Part shown: positions 32,079 through 44,449 of the stretch, in pieces | Layout of the letters: each line of letters opens with the position of its first letter | Position numbering within the stretch: the first letter of the stretch is position 1 | Assembly: GCA_014529385.2 (NCBI GenBank) | Contig: CM043952.1 | Coordinates: 70,997,299 to 71,061,298 of the forward strand | Source: Adiantum capillus-veneris | Lineage: Eukaryota; Streptophyta; Polypodiopsida; Polypodiales; Pteridaceae | DNA length: 64,000 nt | Reading direction: 5' to 3' | Notes under the pieces: model-generated | What the model saw: only the letters and a program-made list of their open reading frames with translations | Databases searched by the model: none | What the model was told of the DNA's origin: nothing | Position numbers and translations under genes: made by a program

Positions 32079-33780
32079 AAGAGAGCAAGTCGCTTCAATC
32101 AAGCAACGATACAGGAGCTTCAAAGACCATTACATTGCTTAGAATAGGAAGCCTCGCCAACAAATGCCAATAAGCAAATTGCTTATACCCACATCTTGCA
32201 CAACATAAATCTTTTCCATGCATTGACCGTGTATGCATAATAGGGCTACATTACAAGGCCTGCATAGGCACAACTTTTAATTGCCGAGCACAACACATAC
32301 CCTTTGCGATACCCTGTCGTAAAGGATGACTCCAAATAGGAAGGGGGGAGGCATTCTGAATGCGGACCTAACATTATGACTATTAGAGGGCAATGTTTTG
32401 TGAGATGCATTGAATTTTTGCGTTTTATTGTGATAATTTTTTGACGAAATTTAGAGTATATGCCCTCATAGTAGTGTTACAGAGGAGTATGGGGACAAAA
32501 TCCATATATGAGCCCCTAGGGACATGTGTATAGTGTACATAGCAGTTAGATTTCTATTTGAATGATTTTTCTTTTGTTAAGTTTTTTAAAAGATTTTCTT
32601 TGTTTATTGTTAAAAAAAAAAAAAACAAATCCATAATCCACATGAAGAAAAGACTGACGAGAGGCCTGAGCACTACAAAGAGAAGAAGGTACAGGGAAAC
32701 GATGAAACTTCACGAAGTATGTCTCAGCAGCCACTACAACAGCCGAAGAACTTGTCACAAATCAGTGTCAATAGGCAACGAACAAGTCATAAAAGTCAGA
32801 GTCGAGTAGCTAAGCCACAAAATGAGTGAGGTGTTAGTCCCAAAGCTTCAAGTAATATTCTTTGTGGTCTAAGCGTCTTAGCTATTCTAGGTACTGCTCA
32901 AGCTGGAAGAGTTGAGCATATTTACATTGTGTCGCTCATGCTTGTATAGGTGAGCAAAAGAGTCGAAGTCTAAGTACTTAAGTCTGGTGAAGTGAAGGAG
33001 AAAGTCCAAAAGACACTCACGTACTGAGCACAGTGAGATACGAGTGGAGAAACTTCTACATCGACAAACCTTCTTGGAAAGGTGGAAGCTATTGAGAAAT
33101 CTTTTGATGTCACATGTGCTACATTTATTCCTCGAAACACCCATCATCTCCTTCTTTCACATTGCATGCTTTTGGTGACAAATTTCTCATATGCATATAG
33201 AGTGTCCCATAATTGGCACTTGCATCAGGCACTCTTTCCGTGTTTCACCCAAGCACTCACCTTTCATGAACATGTACTTCACGTTCAACTGCTCAACTCC
33301 AATAAGAGCGTATACCAAAGGCATTTTTTTTCCCACCGGGTTTTTTCCCTTTGGTCATCCAGGTTTTAGACCCTAATCTAAAGACACCTATTACCATCCT
33401 CTTGTACATATTCCTTCTACATCAACAATAAGGAAATGCTACTCAAATCAATTGACAAATGAATTGGAGCACCAATTTCAGATCATAGCATACTTCTCCT
33501 CAATGGCGAGTCGAAGAATGGCCTACAATGACAAAGCTGTAGACAACACTAACATGATTGCACAGAAACAAAGAAGTCCCCAATGAAGAAGAGCAGACAT
33601 AAAAGTAATCAGAGGATCTCAAAAGATGAATGGTTATGATGATAGATGTCCGCTCTAATGGATCATAGTTCTTGTTGTGGTTCGACAAAGTTACCAGCAG
33701 TGCAACAAATGAAGCCAAAACGACAGCAAAGACCACATCGCCATCGACAATCAGGTCATGTCGGGGATGACATGAACGTG
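32079..33780 (+). other. Non-coding 3' region of element H
   Basis: No convincing frame and no env-like ORF. Contains a polypurine tract-like AGGAAGGGGGGAGGCA (32338-32353), an A13 run near 32611, and TTTTCCCACCGGGTTTTTTC (about 33328-33347) followed by CCAGGTTTT (33359-33367). The latter resembles a motif seen upstream of the 3' end in many plant LTR elements. Confidence 0.6.
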
Positions 33781-33791
33781 GAAGGGGGGAG
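33781..33791 (+). promoter_or_regulatory. Polypurine tract of element H
   Basis: GAAGGGGGGAG directly precedes the 3' LTR terminus TGTTGACC. Confidence 0.9.
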
Positions 33792-34538
33792 TGTTGACCG
33801 CTGGGTCAACAACACAACATAACTCAAGTTTCGTACCAAAGTCTTATTTGTTGCGAGTTATGAAATGTTGCGGATTATGGCTATAAACGTCATTTGTAAT
33901 GAGTAGTTATTCTAGTTTCAGAAGCCGGGGTGCAATGGCACTTCCAGATTGTAAATACAAAGCCATTTGACCCTTTCAACCCCATTTTTGGTTAAACCTA
34001 AGGTAGCCTTAGTATATAAGGTACCTAGGTCATTTTGTAAAGGGAGACTTTAATCATAATCAAAACTTTAGCGCTGCCGTCTACTGTGTGTGAGAGAGAG
34101 AAAGAGAGTGAGCGTGAGCTTTATCCTCTCGCTACGCCCGGCTCGCTCAACACATTGGAGATCCGATTGCACCATTGCTGTAGGCTCGAGGAGAGCTACG
34201 CGACAACGCCAAGCATTCCACACGAGACGAAGCACACACGCCGACGCATGTACAAGCTATTTGTGGCCGTAAGTGTATCAAACAATGTCTGTTTTCTGCG
34301 TGCTAGTAGTCTATAGAATCGTGGCGACATAAGCTACGCATAGGTACTCATAAATTTCAGTTTCGGGCACTTTCAAAATTCTTCTCTGTCTTCCTACGCG
34401 TTTTCCGTAGACGGGTTTAGAGTGAGGGTTTTGAGTGTAGAAGCATAGGGACAGGTGTATCCTAGTGAGGGGATGGTGTTCCTTAAGTTTCGTACGAATC
34501 TGGCATGATTAGGTGAGTTACCTTCCATATGTGTGTAT
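33792..34538 (+). repeat. 3' LTR of element H, truncated
   Basis: Matches 19417-20161 and stops after GTGTGTAT at 34538; the last 212 bp of the LTR are missing. The next base belongs to chromovirus pol B1. The start hairpin (TGTTGAC/GTCAACA) and TATATAAG are kept. Confidence 0.93.
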
Positions 34539-36448
34539 CTGGAGGGAGATGCTTTGAACATAGAAAGGCTACAAGATGTTCCAATGGGAGAAGTCAAATT
34601 AAAACTACCTCTCTTCCAAGGTAGTGATTCTATGCCTAACATCATGAGTTTCACCTTGCAAGATGGTTATCTTCTCCATGGCAATAGGCTATGTGTTACC
34701 CACTCCCTTCGTGAGAAAGTCATGTATGAATCCCATACTCCTCCCTATGTGGGGCATAGAGGCATTCAGCCTACTCTTTGAGGAGTAGGGACGTACTTCT
34801 ATTGGCCTACCATGAAAGTGGACATACAAGAGTATGTTTCAAAATGTGTGGTATGCCAAAAGACTAAGTATGATAGAGGGAAGAAGATTGGATTACTCCA
34901 GCCATTGCCATCACTGATTCACCATGGGAGAGTATATCCATGAATTTTATCTTTGGATTACCCAAGTCTATCCATGGGAATACGGGAATACGGACAAGTA
35001 TATCCATGGGAGAGTATATCCATGAATTTTATCTTTGGATTACCCAAGTCTATCCATGGGAATACGGGAATATGGACAATAGTCGACAGGTTTAGCAAGC
35101 AAGCACACTTTATTCCGGTCAAAAAGACTATTAAGGCACACCAAATGGCAACCCTCTTCATATCTCAAATTTTCAAACACCATGGATTACCAACATCCAT
35201 CGTGGCCGATAGAGATCCTAGAATGACAAGTAATTCCAAGAATGGTATGTTTGAAAATCTAGGTACAAGATTGAATTTCTCTTCGGCCTATCACCCACAA
35301 ATGGATTGCCAAAGTCAGATAGCCAATCTTACAATACTTGATCTACTAAAGACTTATGTTATAGAAGTAGATCAACGCTCACAATGGGAGAAGTACTTAC
35401 CCCTTGTAGAGTATGCGTACAATAATACTATCCATACTACTATGGGAAAAGCACCTTTTGAGATCATAGAGGGAAGACCTAAAAGTCTCTTGCGACTTAA
35501 AGTACATGGGAAGATCTTTGCTTGCTGATGAGTATAGCCACGACCTACAAGAATCTTTTTGAAAGGTTAAGGAGGCTATATTCATCTCTCAACAAAGGAA
35601 AAATCTGCTGTTACTGACAAGCACAGAAGGGCCTTAACGTTCAAAGAAAATGATTGGGTCTTACTTAAGTTTCCCAAGGCTCGATTGAGGCAAACGATGG
35701 GCAAAAATCCTATGGGCCATCAAAAGTATTATGCTAAACTAGCAAAAAGATATTATGGTCCTTTTTTAAACCTTGAAGACAATCAATGACATGGCTTATC
35801 AACTCAAGTTGCCAACCATTGACTCATGCACAATGCTTTTTATGTGAGCTTACTTAAGCCATACAAAGGAGAGCCACCAAGAGAACCAATTATTGAAGAC
35901 CCTCCAGAAATCAAAGACCAAGAAGAGGTGCTACAACTTGAAGCTATCCTTCGGCATGAAGACAAGGTACTACGACATGGTAAGATTATCCGATAGTATC
36001 TTATTAAGTTCAAAAATTATCCTTTTGAAGATGCCAGATGGATGCAAGGAATACAACTTAAGGACCAGTATGAACCTTATCAATGCTTATAATGCTACAA
36101 TAGAGTAAGCAAATGTCAATGCTTTCTAAATGAACAATGTTTTTGTCTTATAATACTAATCCTCTTTTGTGCACAAATTTAAATAGTATACATGCTAAGA
36201 ATCATGTTTGTGATGACGACGTCACTCAAACACCAATTAGAATTTCTCACTCTACTTTGGGAGTATGATGTGGACTAAAGAGCATACATGCTTGCCGCAG
36301 CTACATCTCCCAAGAACCAAATGGACTAGTCATCCATTTTGGAATGGTGTTGTAGGGTGAAAAGGGATCCTCTACCCGCTAAGAAACTTAGACTAATCAC
36401 TAAGACTTTATCTCTTCTACCTCATAGTCAAGGACGACTATGATTTCA
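34539..36448 (+). pseudogene. Integrase and chromodomain end of chromovirus pol (B1)
   Basis: Starts abruptly inside pol. Integrase zinc-binding part is at about 34700-34870 (YESHTPPYVGHRG, then YVSKCVVCQKTKYDRGKK), catalytic core about 34925-35480 (IWTIVDRFSKQAHFIPVKK, ADRDPRM, FSSAYHPQ). Of the expected Asp-Asp-Glu, the first reads Asn (SMNFIFGLP), the second is Asp, and the third reads Gln (QSQIANLTIL). An 82-bp tandem duplication at 34922-35085 shifts the frame. After stops near 35525 the tail continues to a chromodomain-like stretch at about 35930-36060 (LEAILRHEDKVLRHGK, YLIKFKNYPFEDARWM). Chromodomains steer integration toward heterochromatin. The 3' end runs into LTR B in the normal way. 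Confidence 0.85.
34922..35085 (+). repeat. 82-bp tandem duplication in B1 integrase
   Basis: CCATGGGAGAGTATATCCAT begins at 34922 and again at 35004, and the two 82-bp units are almost identical. Not a multiple of three, so it breaks the frame. B2 has a single copy at the equivalent place (42128-42210). Confidence 0.9.
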
Positions 36449-36460
36449 AGAGAGAGGTAA
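36449..36460 (+). promoter_or_regulatory. Polypurine tract before LTR B
   Basis: AAGAGAGAGGTAA immediately before TGTCATAAAA. It marks LTR B as the 3' LTR of the B1 internal region. Confidence 0.7.
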
Positions 36461-37120
36461 TGTCATAAAATCTAATATCTAACCAACCCAATTGATTTTC
36501 TCATATTAAACGAATCATTTAATATGGGAGAATAAACGGGAACAAGGGTTAGAATATATACATGTGCTTATGGATCTGTCTCAACACGGGCCAAGGTTAA
36601 AGGGGTCCAAATGATAGATTGTCTATTAAAGAGCAATGCTACCTAATGGAGCTTAAAGACTGTAGGGTTAGCTTCATTAAAGACATCCAAAAGTTAGTGT
36701 TAAAAAGTCCTTTGACCTTGGCAAGTAGGGCTGACCTTGAGGTGGGAATGTCGTGCTTGCTAACTAAGGTGCTTAAGGTGTATGCAGGAACCTTCCCAAG
36801 CTTGAGGTGCTTCTCATGATTAAATGACTAAGTTTCTTGAAGTGTTCAATTCAAACATGATCTCTCAAGAGGCATAAATGATTTTCATGCTTAAATGACT
36901 AAGGTGCTTGAAGTGTTTAATTCAAACATGATATCTTTAGAAGCATAAAAGACACATGTCAAGATCCTCCTCATTTGTCCCTCTGATGATGTGCTTGAAT
37001 CCTATTGGATAGGCTTTAAAGGGGTCCAATGAGAATTTAGATGCATAAAAATAAATGATTAAGTTCTTTCTCTTGAAGAGGAAAAAGATGACACATGTCC
37101 AAATAATATAATTAATTAAT

Positions 37121-37212
<92 letters not shown>

Positions 37213-37953
37213 GAACCAAGCATGAGAGGGGGAATACTCTCCCACACACACATACACACTCTCTCTCATTGTGTGAAGTGCAAAGTGCAAGAACTCCATC
37301 TCCTTCTCCAAGCTTGTTGAGAAGTTGAGAGTCTACACAACATTCTTGGCTATGGAATGCAAATCCAACCAAGAGCCATGTTTCAATGCTTAAGCTTGAC
37401 ATCTTCTTCATCTTCATTACTATGCTATTATGCTATGCTAAGCAAGAAGAGGATGATAAGTGAGAAACTATTTCTTTCTCCTATGAATGATTCTTCTTCA
37501 TCTTTCCTACCCTCATTCCCCGCTAGATCTCTCCACCTTCGAAGGTGTTTGAGGCCTTGGGACTGAGGCTTGGGATAGTTAATGCTTTTTGCAAAGTGTA
37601 TGTTATGTTTGTGATGCATGAATCTTTCCATCTTCATTGCATCGCATCACCTAGGTCACAAGGAACACAAAGATTGTATTGTACCAAGTCTCTCTTGATG
37701 GGAGAATCTATAATACAAATACCTTTTGGAGGGGGGACCGCCTCCAAGTAAATCCGGTCCTCAACTATTGTCATGTTCTCTAATACTCTCTCTTGCAATA
37801 GTATTGTTCATTTCAAGTTAATTAAGTACCATGTTTATGTTGCTACCACCAATTAAGTTCACCCTCTATGTTCTCAAAGTAATCTCACAAAAATGCTCAC
37901 TCTAATTCTCTTGATTCCGCTATTCTCAAAGTTCATAGGCCATTTCCATTACA
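36461..37953 (+). repeat. LTR B, shared by B1 and B2
   Basis: 1493 bp, TGTCATAAAATC to CCATTACA. It is preceded by a polypurine tract and 3' pol, and followed by a primer site and gag. It therefore serves as 3' LTR of B1 and 5' LTR of B2. The AC/GA microsatellite at 37121-37210 accounts for much of the length difference from LTR A. Confidence 0.92.
37121..37210. repeat. AC then GA microsatellite in LTR B
   Basis: About six AC units followed by about 39 GA units. LTR A has only a short CT run and LTR C no expansion at the equivalent place. Confidence 0.95.
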
Positions 37954-37954
37954 T

Positions 37955-37972
37955 TGGTATCAGAGCATTTGG
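37955..37972 (+). promoter_or_regulatory. Primer binding site of B2
   Basis: TGGTATCAGAGCATTTGG one base after LTR B. Initiator Met-tRNA type. Confidence 0.9.
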
Positions 37973-38368
37973 TTTCTCTTTTCTTGCTTAAGAAGAGAGT
38001 TCCTTAAGTAGCCTATCAATGGTTGATTTTGTTAATTATAATAGGGTAAGTGGGACTGATATCTATTATTGATTTTGTTGAGCCCACTATGTGGGATATG
38101 GTGCACACCTAGGGAGCTTTGGTCTTAATAATGGGGTCTTTTTAGACTTGCCTATGCCTTTACCATTATTGAGCCATAAGAAGTCCAAAAGGAGCTAGCC
38201 CTCGGCAATTATGCAATATTAGACCTATCCTACTACTCTCTTATAATTAATCAATTCGAGCTGTGGGTGTAGATATTTAAGTGCTGATTTTCAAAGGCTA
38301 AGAGGAGTAGCAGCTAAGGTTTTGAATTGCCAAAGAATACACTAAGTAAACACATAAGTATAGTTATC
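37973..38368 (+). other. Leader of B2
   Basis: 396 bp, homologous to the leaders of A and C. No frame and no notable secondary structure seen. Confidence 0.7.
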
Positions 38369-39550
38369 ATGGTTGACAATAACCAAGAGAGTAGAATGAA
38401 CATTGATAACTTTAATTTTGCAGATGAAGGTGCTAATGATGATGCCCCCTTGTTTGTCAATTACTAGGTTGCAACAAGCTATGGGCAACTCTGCTTTGGA
38501 ATCCAAAGTTACTCAACAACTTCGTGCTTATGGGATTTTCCTTCCTCTCCAAGAGGAGAGAGAGAGCTTAGGAGGCCTCTTGATGAGACTCGAAAAAGAA
38601 GACTCTCTTCCATACGAGAGGAGGAATCCAAAGAACAAGAAAGTAATGAATCCCTAAGTTCCTCTGAAGATGTGGCTCCACAACGGTAGTCTAGACGATT
38701 GCCGACTCCTCCCAAGAGGAAACGGTCAACACACAGTCCTTCTCCTCGTCACTCCAAAAGGGAAGAGAGGAAACAAAAGAAGAAAAGGTCAAGAAAGAGG
38801 TCACCCTCTTCTTATTATTCTTCACCTTCCTCCTCTTCCGATGAAAGCTATGGCTATTCTCCTAGAGAATATAAGAGGGGAGGACATCACAAATCATACC
38901 CTGCATGGTGAAGGTTACAAAAGCTCAAGAAGTTCAAAGAGGGAGGAAAGAATATATCTTTTCTCACCTATATTGGCACCTTTGGTGCCACTGAAAAAGT
39001 ATTGGCCTTCATCTAGTAATTTGATGGAGCCTTTGGAGACAAGGGCTTCACGAAGTCCTCCAAGCTACACCATGTAGCTATGCACTTCCAAAAATTGGCT
39101 CGTCAATGGTGGGCTAGCCTTTGTGGCATTGGCAAAGCCCCAAAGACATGGAAAACTCTACGAGTTTCCATCATGAAGCAATTCCTTGCAAGCGATGCAA
39201 AGGACAAAGTACTTACCAAATGGTGCAGTTTGAAGCTTCTCACACATGACTCTATTCATAAATATGTGGACAAGTTATGGGATTTACATCTCAAGGCTAC
39301 TGTCTTCCAAAAGATAGACTTTGCTGAGCAAAAGCAACAATTTTGTGTGGGATTACCTGAAGAGATGGCCGAGTATGTCAACTCTCAAAGGCCTGGTTCT
39401 ATCATCGAAGTAATTCACCACACCATGGTTGCTTCCCGCATCAATTTCCAACAAGGGGCTAGACGGAATGTCAAGCCCATGAAAAACAAAGACAAAAGTC
39501 ATGTAAAGGGGAAAACCAATGCCCAGAATTCTTCCCAAGGCAATTCCAAT

Positions 39551-39649
<99 letters not shown>

Positions 39650-40320
39650 CGGTCCAAGTAGAAGGAAGTTTACAAAGGTAAAGACAAAATCTCTCCTGAA
39701 GAGCTTGAAGCTTTTTGCAAGGACCATAAGTCTTTTAAGTGTGGGGAGAAAGGACATGGCTATCGTTCTACCCAAGAGAAATGCACATAGTGAGACTCCT
39801 AGAGCTTCCACCATCGAAGCTCCAAAAGAGGATGCTCATTGCAAAGAATCACCTCTCTCCGATGCTTGGGAAAAGGTAAGGGAACATGATGCCTTCATCT
39901 TGTTTGACCCTGGATCTACTCACAACTTCATATGAATGGAGTTGGCCACCAAGTTGGGCATTCAAGCTTTTGAGATGGGAGATACTGTAACTGCTGACAG
40001 AGCTTTCAAGGGACATCAAGCCTCCGTTACTCCCTTGATTGGGAAGTTGAGGCTTCATGTCCAAAGCTATGTCGACAAAGAAGACTTTTTCATCTCTCCT
40101 CTCCAACATGAGGATGCTATCCTAGGGGCACCAAGTTTCAACCGCATGGCTGCCAACATGAAGTTCCCTGAAAGGAGAATCTACTTCACCTATAGGGGAG
40201 AGAGCATGTATATAGATGCTAATGAGTCTAGTCATACTATACCACTTGTAAATTCACCGGCTTTTGATAAGTCAATGAAAAGCTTGATTTCTACGTACAT
40301 GATTTTTGTCAAATAATCCA
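38369..40320 (+). pseudogene. gag-protease of B2, with poly-Asn expansion
   Basis: Start ATG at 38369 (MVDNNQESRMNIDNFNF). Small indels and a stop interrupt the Ser/Arg-rich N-terminal part. The gag core is open at 39080-39661 (MHFQKLARQWWASLCGIG onward, QQFCVGLPEEMAEYVNSQRP). It runs in frame into about 33 AAC codons (39551-39648) encoding Asn; element A has about four there. The knuckle near 39730 has lost its first and last Cys (FKCGEKGHGYRST). Protease FDPGSTHNFI is near 39903-39932, then a stop. Downstream the frame is open to 40316 ([38 protein letters not shown]), ending at a TAA. Confidence 0.85.
39551..39648 (+). repeat. (AAC)n trinucleotide repeat inside gag of B2
   Basis: About 33 uninterrupted AAC units in the gag reading frame, giving an Asn homopolymer. 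The long Val and Thr runs read in the opposite strand or other frames are shadows of this repeat. Confidence 0.97.
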
Positions 40321-42604
40321 CTAATGACGCTAATGATTTATCAAATGAAAATGGTAGGAATCAAGAAGAGTTAGACTTGTCTACTTTTCTAAATGGATTC
40401 CAAGATGTCTTTATGGATGGTATCCCTATGGACTTACCTCCAAAATGAGGGGATGATGACCATAGAATTGAGCTCCTACCAAGAAGCTCGCCGCCTAACA
40501 AGCCTCCTTATTAAGTTTCCCAAGAGGATATCATGAGGCAAGTACAAGAATTGGTAGACAAAAGGATGGTGAGGCCTAGCTCCTCTCCCTTTAAATTTGT
40601 TCTCCAGTCCTTAAAGTGCAAAAGAAAGATGGCACATACCGTATGTGTGTGGACTATCGAGCACTAAATCATATCACTATCAAAAATAGATTTCCCATGC
40701 CTCGGGTAGAAGATCTATTTGATAAGCTACAAGGCTCTACCTACTTCAATAGGATTGACCTTAAAAGTGGCTATCATCAAATAAGGATAGTGGATGAAGA
40801 TATCCTAAAGACCACGTTTCGTACAATGTTTGGTCTTTATGAATATCTAGTCATGCCTTTTGGCTTGACCAATGCATTAGCCACATTCAATCGTTTGATG
40901 GAGAAAATATTTAGACCCTATTGCAAGTTCACTGGAGTGTTCTTTGATATCATCATCTACTCCAAGTCCTAGGAGGAACACAAGCAACATCTCCAAGTGA
41001 TTTTTCAAGCATTGAGGGAGAACAAGCTTTTTCTCAAGCAAAAGAAAAGCGAATTTTCCTTCAAGAGATTCAGTACTTAGGTCATATTATCTTGAGTGGT
41101 ATTTGTATGGATCCAGCGAAGTTAGAGGTAATAAAAGCATGGACTAATCCAAGGAATCTACATGAGCTAAGAAGCTTTATTGGTATGTGTGCATACTATA
41201 GACGTTTCATAGAAATTTTTTCTCAAATAGCAGGACCATTACACGACTTAACAAAGAAGAACATTAAGTATTCATGGATTGCTAAGGAGAAAAATTCTTT
41301 TGACAATCTCAAAGAGAAGCTTACCTCTCAACCAATCCTCATGCTTCCAGATCTCTCAAAACCATTTGAGGTCCAATGTGATGCCTGTGGTGATTGCCTT
41401 GGAGCAGTCTTGCTTCAAGAAGGGCATGCCATAGCATATGAGAGCCGAAGGCTCAATACGGATGAACGGATCTTGGGCATTTATGCAAAAGAGCTTTTAG
41501 CTGTTCTACATGCCCTAAACACATGGAAGCACTATTTATTGGGGACTCCATTCATTTTATGAACATACCACCAAAGTAGTCTCAAGTACTTCATGACGCA
41601 AACCAAGCTTTCCGACAAACAAATGAGGTGGGGAAATTTTCTTTCGTAATTTTATTTTCATAGAGTTTTCATATTGCTCACATTGCTAGTAAGCACAATC
41701 AAGTGGCCCATGTACTTTCACGACGACCAAAAGTTAATGTGGTGTCTATAGCAACTCACAATGATCTATCTTCTATGATAGATGAGTATGCTACTCACCC
41801 TGACTTTACAGATGTAATGTCAGCCCTTGCTTTGGGAAAGAAAGAGGAATCATTCACCTTGCAGGATGGTTATCTTCTCCATGGAAATAGGATATGTGTT
41901 ACCCAGTCCCTTTGTAAGAAAGTCATGTATGAATCCCATGCTCCTCCCTATGCGGGGCATAGAGGCATCAAACCTACTCTTTGAGGAGTAGAGATGTACT
42001 TCTATTGGCCTACCATGAAAGTGGACATAAAAAAATGTACGTTTCAAAATGTGTGGTATGCCAAAAGACTAAGTATGATAGAGGGAAGAAACTTGAATTA
42101 CTCCAGCCATTGCCAATCCCTGATTCACCATGGGAGAATATATCCATGGAATTTATCTTTGGATTACCCAAGTCTATCCATGGGAATACGGGAATATGGA
42201 CAATAGTCGACAGGTTTAGCAAACAAGCACACTTTATTCCGGTCAAAAAGACTATTAAGGCACACCAAATGGCAACCCACTTCATATCTCAAATTTTCAA
42301 ACACCATGGATTACCAACATCCATCATGGCTAATAGAGATCCTAGAATGACCAGTAATTTCAAGAAAGGTCTCTTTGAAAATCTAGGTACAAGATTGAAT
42401 TTCTCTTCGTCCTATCACCCACAAATGGATCGCCAAAGTGAGATAGCCAATCTTACAATACTTGATCTATTAAAGACTTATGTTATAGAAGTAGATCAAC
42501 GCTCACAATGGGAGAAGTACTTACCCCTTGTAGAGTATGCATACAATAATACTGTCTATACTAGTATGGGAAAAGCACCTTTTGAGATCATAGAGGGAAG
42601 ACCT
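40321..42604 (+). pseudogene. RT, RNase H and integrase of B2, broken
   Basis: RT is open at 40616-40972 ([31 protein letters not shown]). The active-site motif reads FFDIII where element A has FFDDIII: one Asp codon is missing. RT/RNase H continues at 41092-41562 (LRSFIGMCAYYRRF; FEVQCDACGDCLGAVLLQ; ERILGIYAKELLAVLHAL). Integrase zinc finger is at about 41930-42080, core 42090-42600 (IWTIVDRFSKQAHFIPVKK, ANRDPRM with Asn in place of the Asp of B1, QSEIANLTIL with the Glu kept). Several stops and frameshifts. At 42605 the frame jumps to 3' untranslated sequence because about 690 bp present in B1 (35482-36170) are missing, taking the integrase tail and chromodomain. Confidence 0.87.
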
Positions 42605-42654
42605 TGCACAAATTTAAATAGCATACATGCTAAGAATCATGTTTGTGATGACGA
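42605..42654 (+). other. Remnant of 3' untranslated region of B2
   Basis: TGCACAAATTTAAATAG and the next 30 or so bases match 36171-36220 of B1, then homology stops. No polypurine tract or 3' LTR follows. Confidence 0.8.
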
Positions 42655-43623
<969 letters not shown>

Positions 43624-43628
43624 GCGTC
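43624..43628. repeat. Probable target site duplication, left of element L (GCGTC)
   Basis: GCGTC before the left LTR versus ACGTC (49156-49160) after the right one. One mismatch, consistent with later mutation. Confidence 0.6.
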
Positions 43629-44378
43629 TATTAGGAAATAAGACATAGCTAAATAGATAATTGAGTAGATTACTTAATGGAGAGAGACAGATTTACATAC
43701 ACGAGATTGTAGGGTAGAGAGAGAGAGAGAGAGTACACACGATATACGTGGTTCACCCAATGTGGGCTACATCCACGGGAAAGCAGCCACTCAATGGCTT
43801 TAGTACTTCAAAACAATAGTTTACAAAGGGATTATACCCTTTTGGAGCTCCCGCCTTACTTCACTCTCACCACCTCACACCCACCTTGTTGCATCCACTT
43901 CACACTATGAAATGTGTGTAGAAATGGCCTCCTTTTATAGGCCAAAAGGGCTTCCCTCTCTTATGAGAGGTAGCCATGTGTAGCCGCCCTTGTGTAGATA
44001 AGTCCAAATCGGACCCTTCAATCTGCCCATGTGTGGCCGCCCTTGAGAAGACAAGTCCGCTTTTGAATTCGGCCACCGGCCATTAAATTCGGCCACCGAC
44101 CACTGGCCAATTGACCGGTTGTTTTCCAACCACTTTCCGGCCATCGTCCGGCCATAATATTTCGGAAAAAAAGAATATTCCGACGAAGAAAAAAAAGTAT
44201 CGGGGGTTCCGCCCCCGAGGCCCCTAAAGTTGCCCCTGATTTTTGGCCGCGTGAAAATTTTGGTTTCCGGCGAGTGATTTTCCTTCACGCACGATGGCTT
44301 CTCCTCATAATGGGGGCCCTACAAATGTGCGCTTTTACCACAGAAGATTACAAGGTAAATCAGGATCCATAGTTAACA
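43629..44378 (-). repeat. 3' LTR of element L
   Basis: 750 bp, minus-strand ends TGTTAACTATGG and TTTCCTAATA. It carries a GA run of about 9 units at 43716-43733 where the other LTR has over 30 units, and TATAAAAGG at 43931-43939 on the minus strand. Confidence 0.93.
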
Positions 44379-44390
44379 ATCTCCCACTTG
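44379..44390 (-). promoter_or_regulatory. Polypurine tract of element L
   Basis: AAGTGGGAGAT on the minus strand immediately upstream of the 3' LTR terminus TGTTAAC. Confidence 0.85.
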
Positions 44391-44449
44391 GAGACTGATC
44401 TTAAAACCAAACCTGTGACTGCTTTCCATCCTGGCTTCTTATCCTTGAA

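Larger units (their letters stand above)
19417..34538 (+). mobile_element. Athila-type gypsy element H, RT-less, with nested copia I
   Basis: 5' LTR, TGGCGCC primer site, long repeat-rich leader, gag-protease-extension frame, non-coding 3' part, polypurine tract and a 3' LTR truncated at 34538. Without the nested 3.77 kb (I plus its duplication) the element is about 11.4 kb. No RT, RNase H or integrase motif occurs in any frame between protease and 3' LTR, so as it stands it could not have copied itself without help. The LTRs are clearly the same sequence with a low level of scattered differences. It is inserted in relic J on the left. On the right its LTR end and any duplication are lost. 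Confidence 0.88.

Noticed and set aside
32079-33780. Possible env-like gene in the 3' part of H, as in some Athila elements
   Set aside because: No frame longer than about 95 codons on the plus strand and no signal or membrane pattern that is consistent.
37112-37417. Frame with a long Ser-Leu run
   Set aside because: Produced by the GA microsatellite in LTR B.
39353-39814. Minus-strand frame with a long Val run
   Set aside because: Antisense shadow of the AAC repeat in gag of B2.
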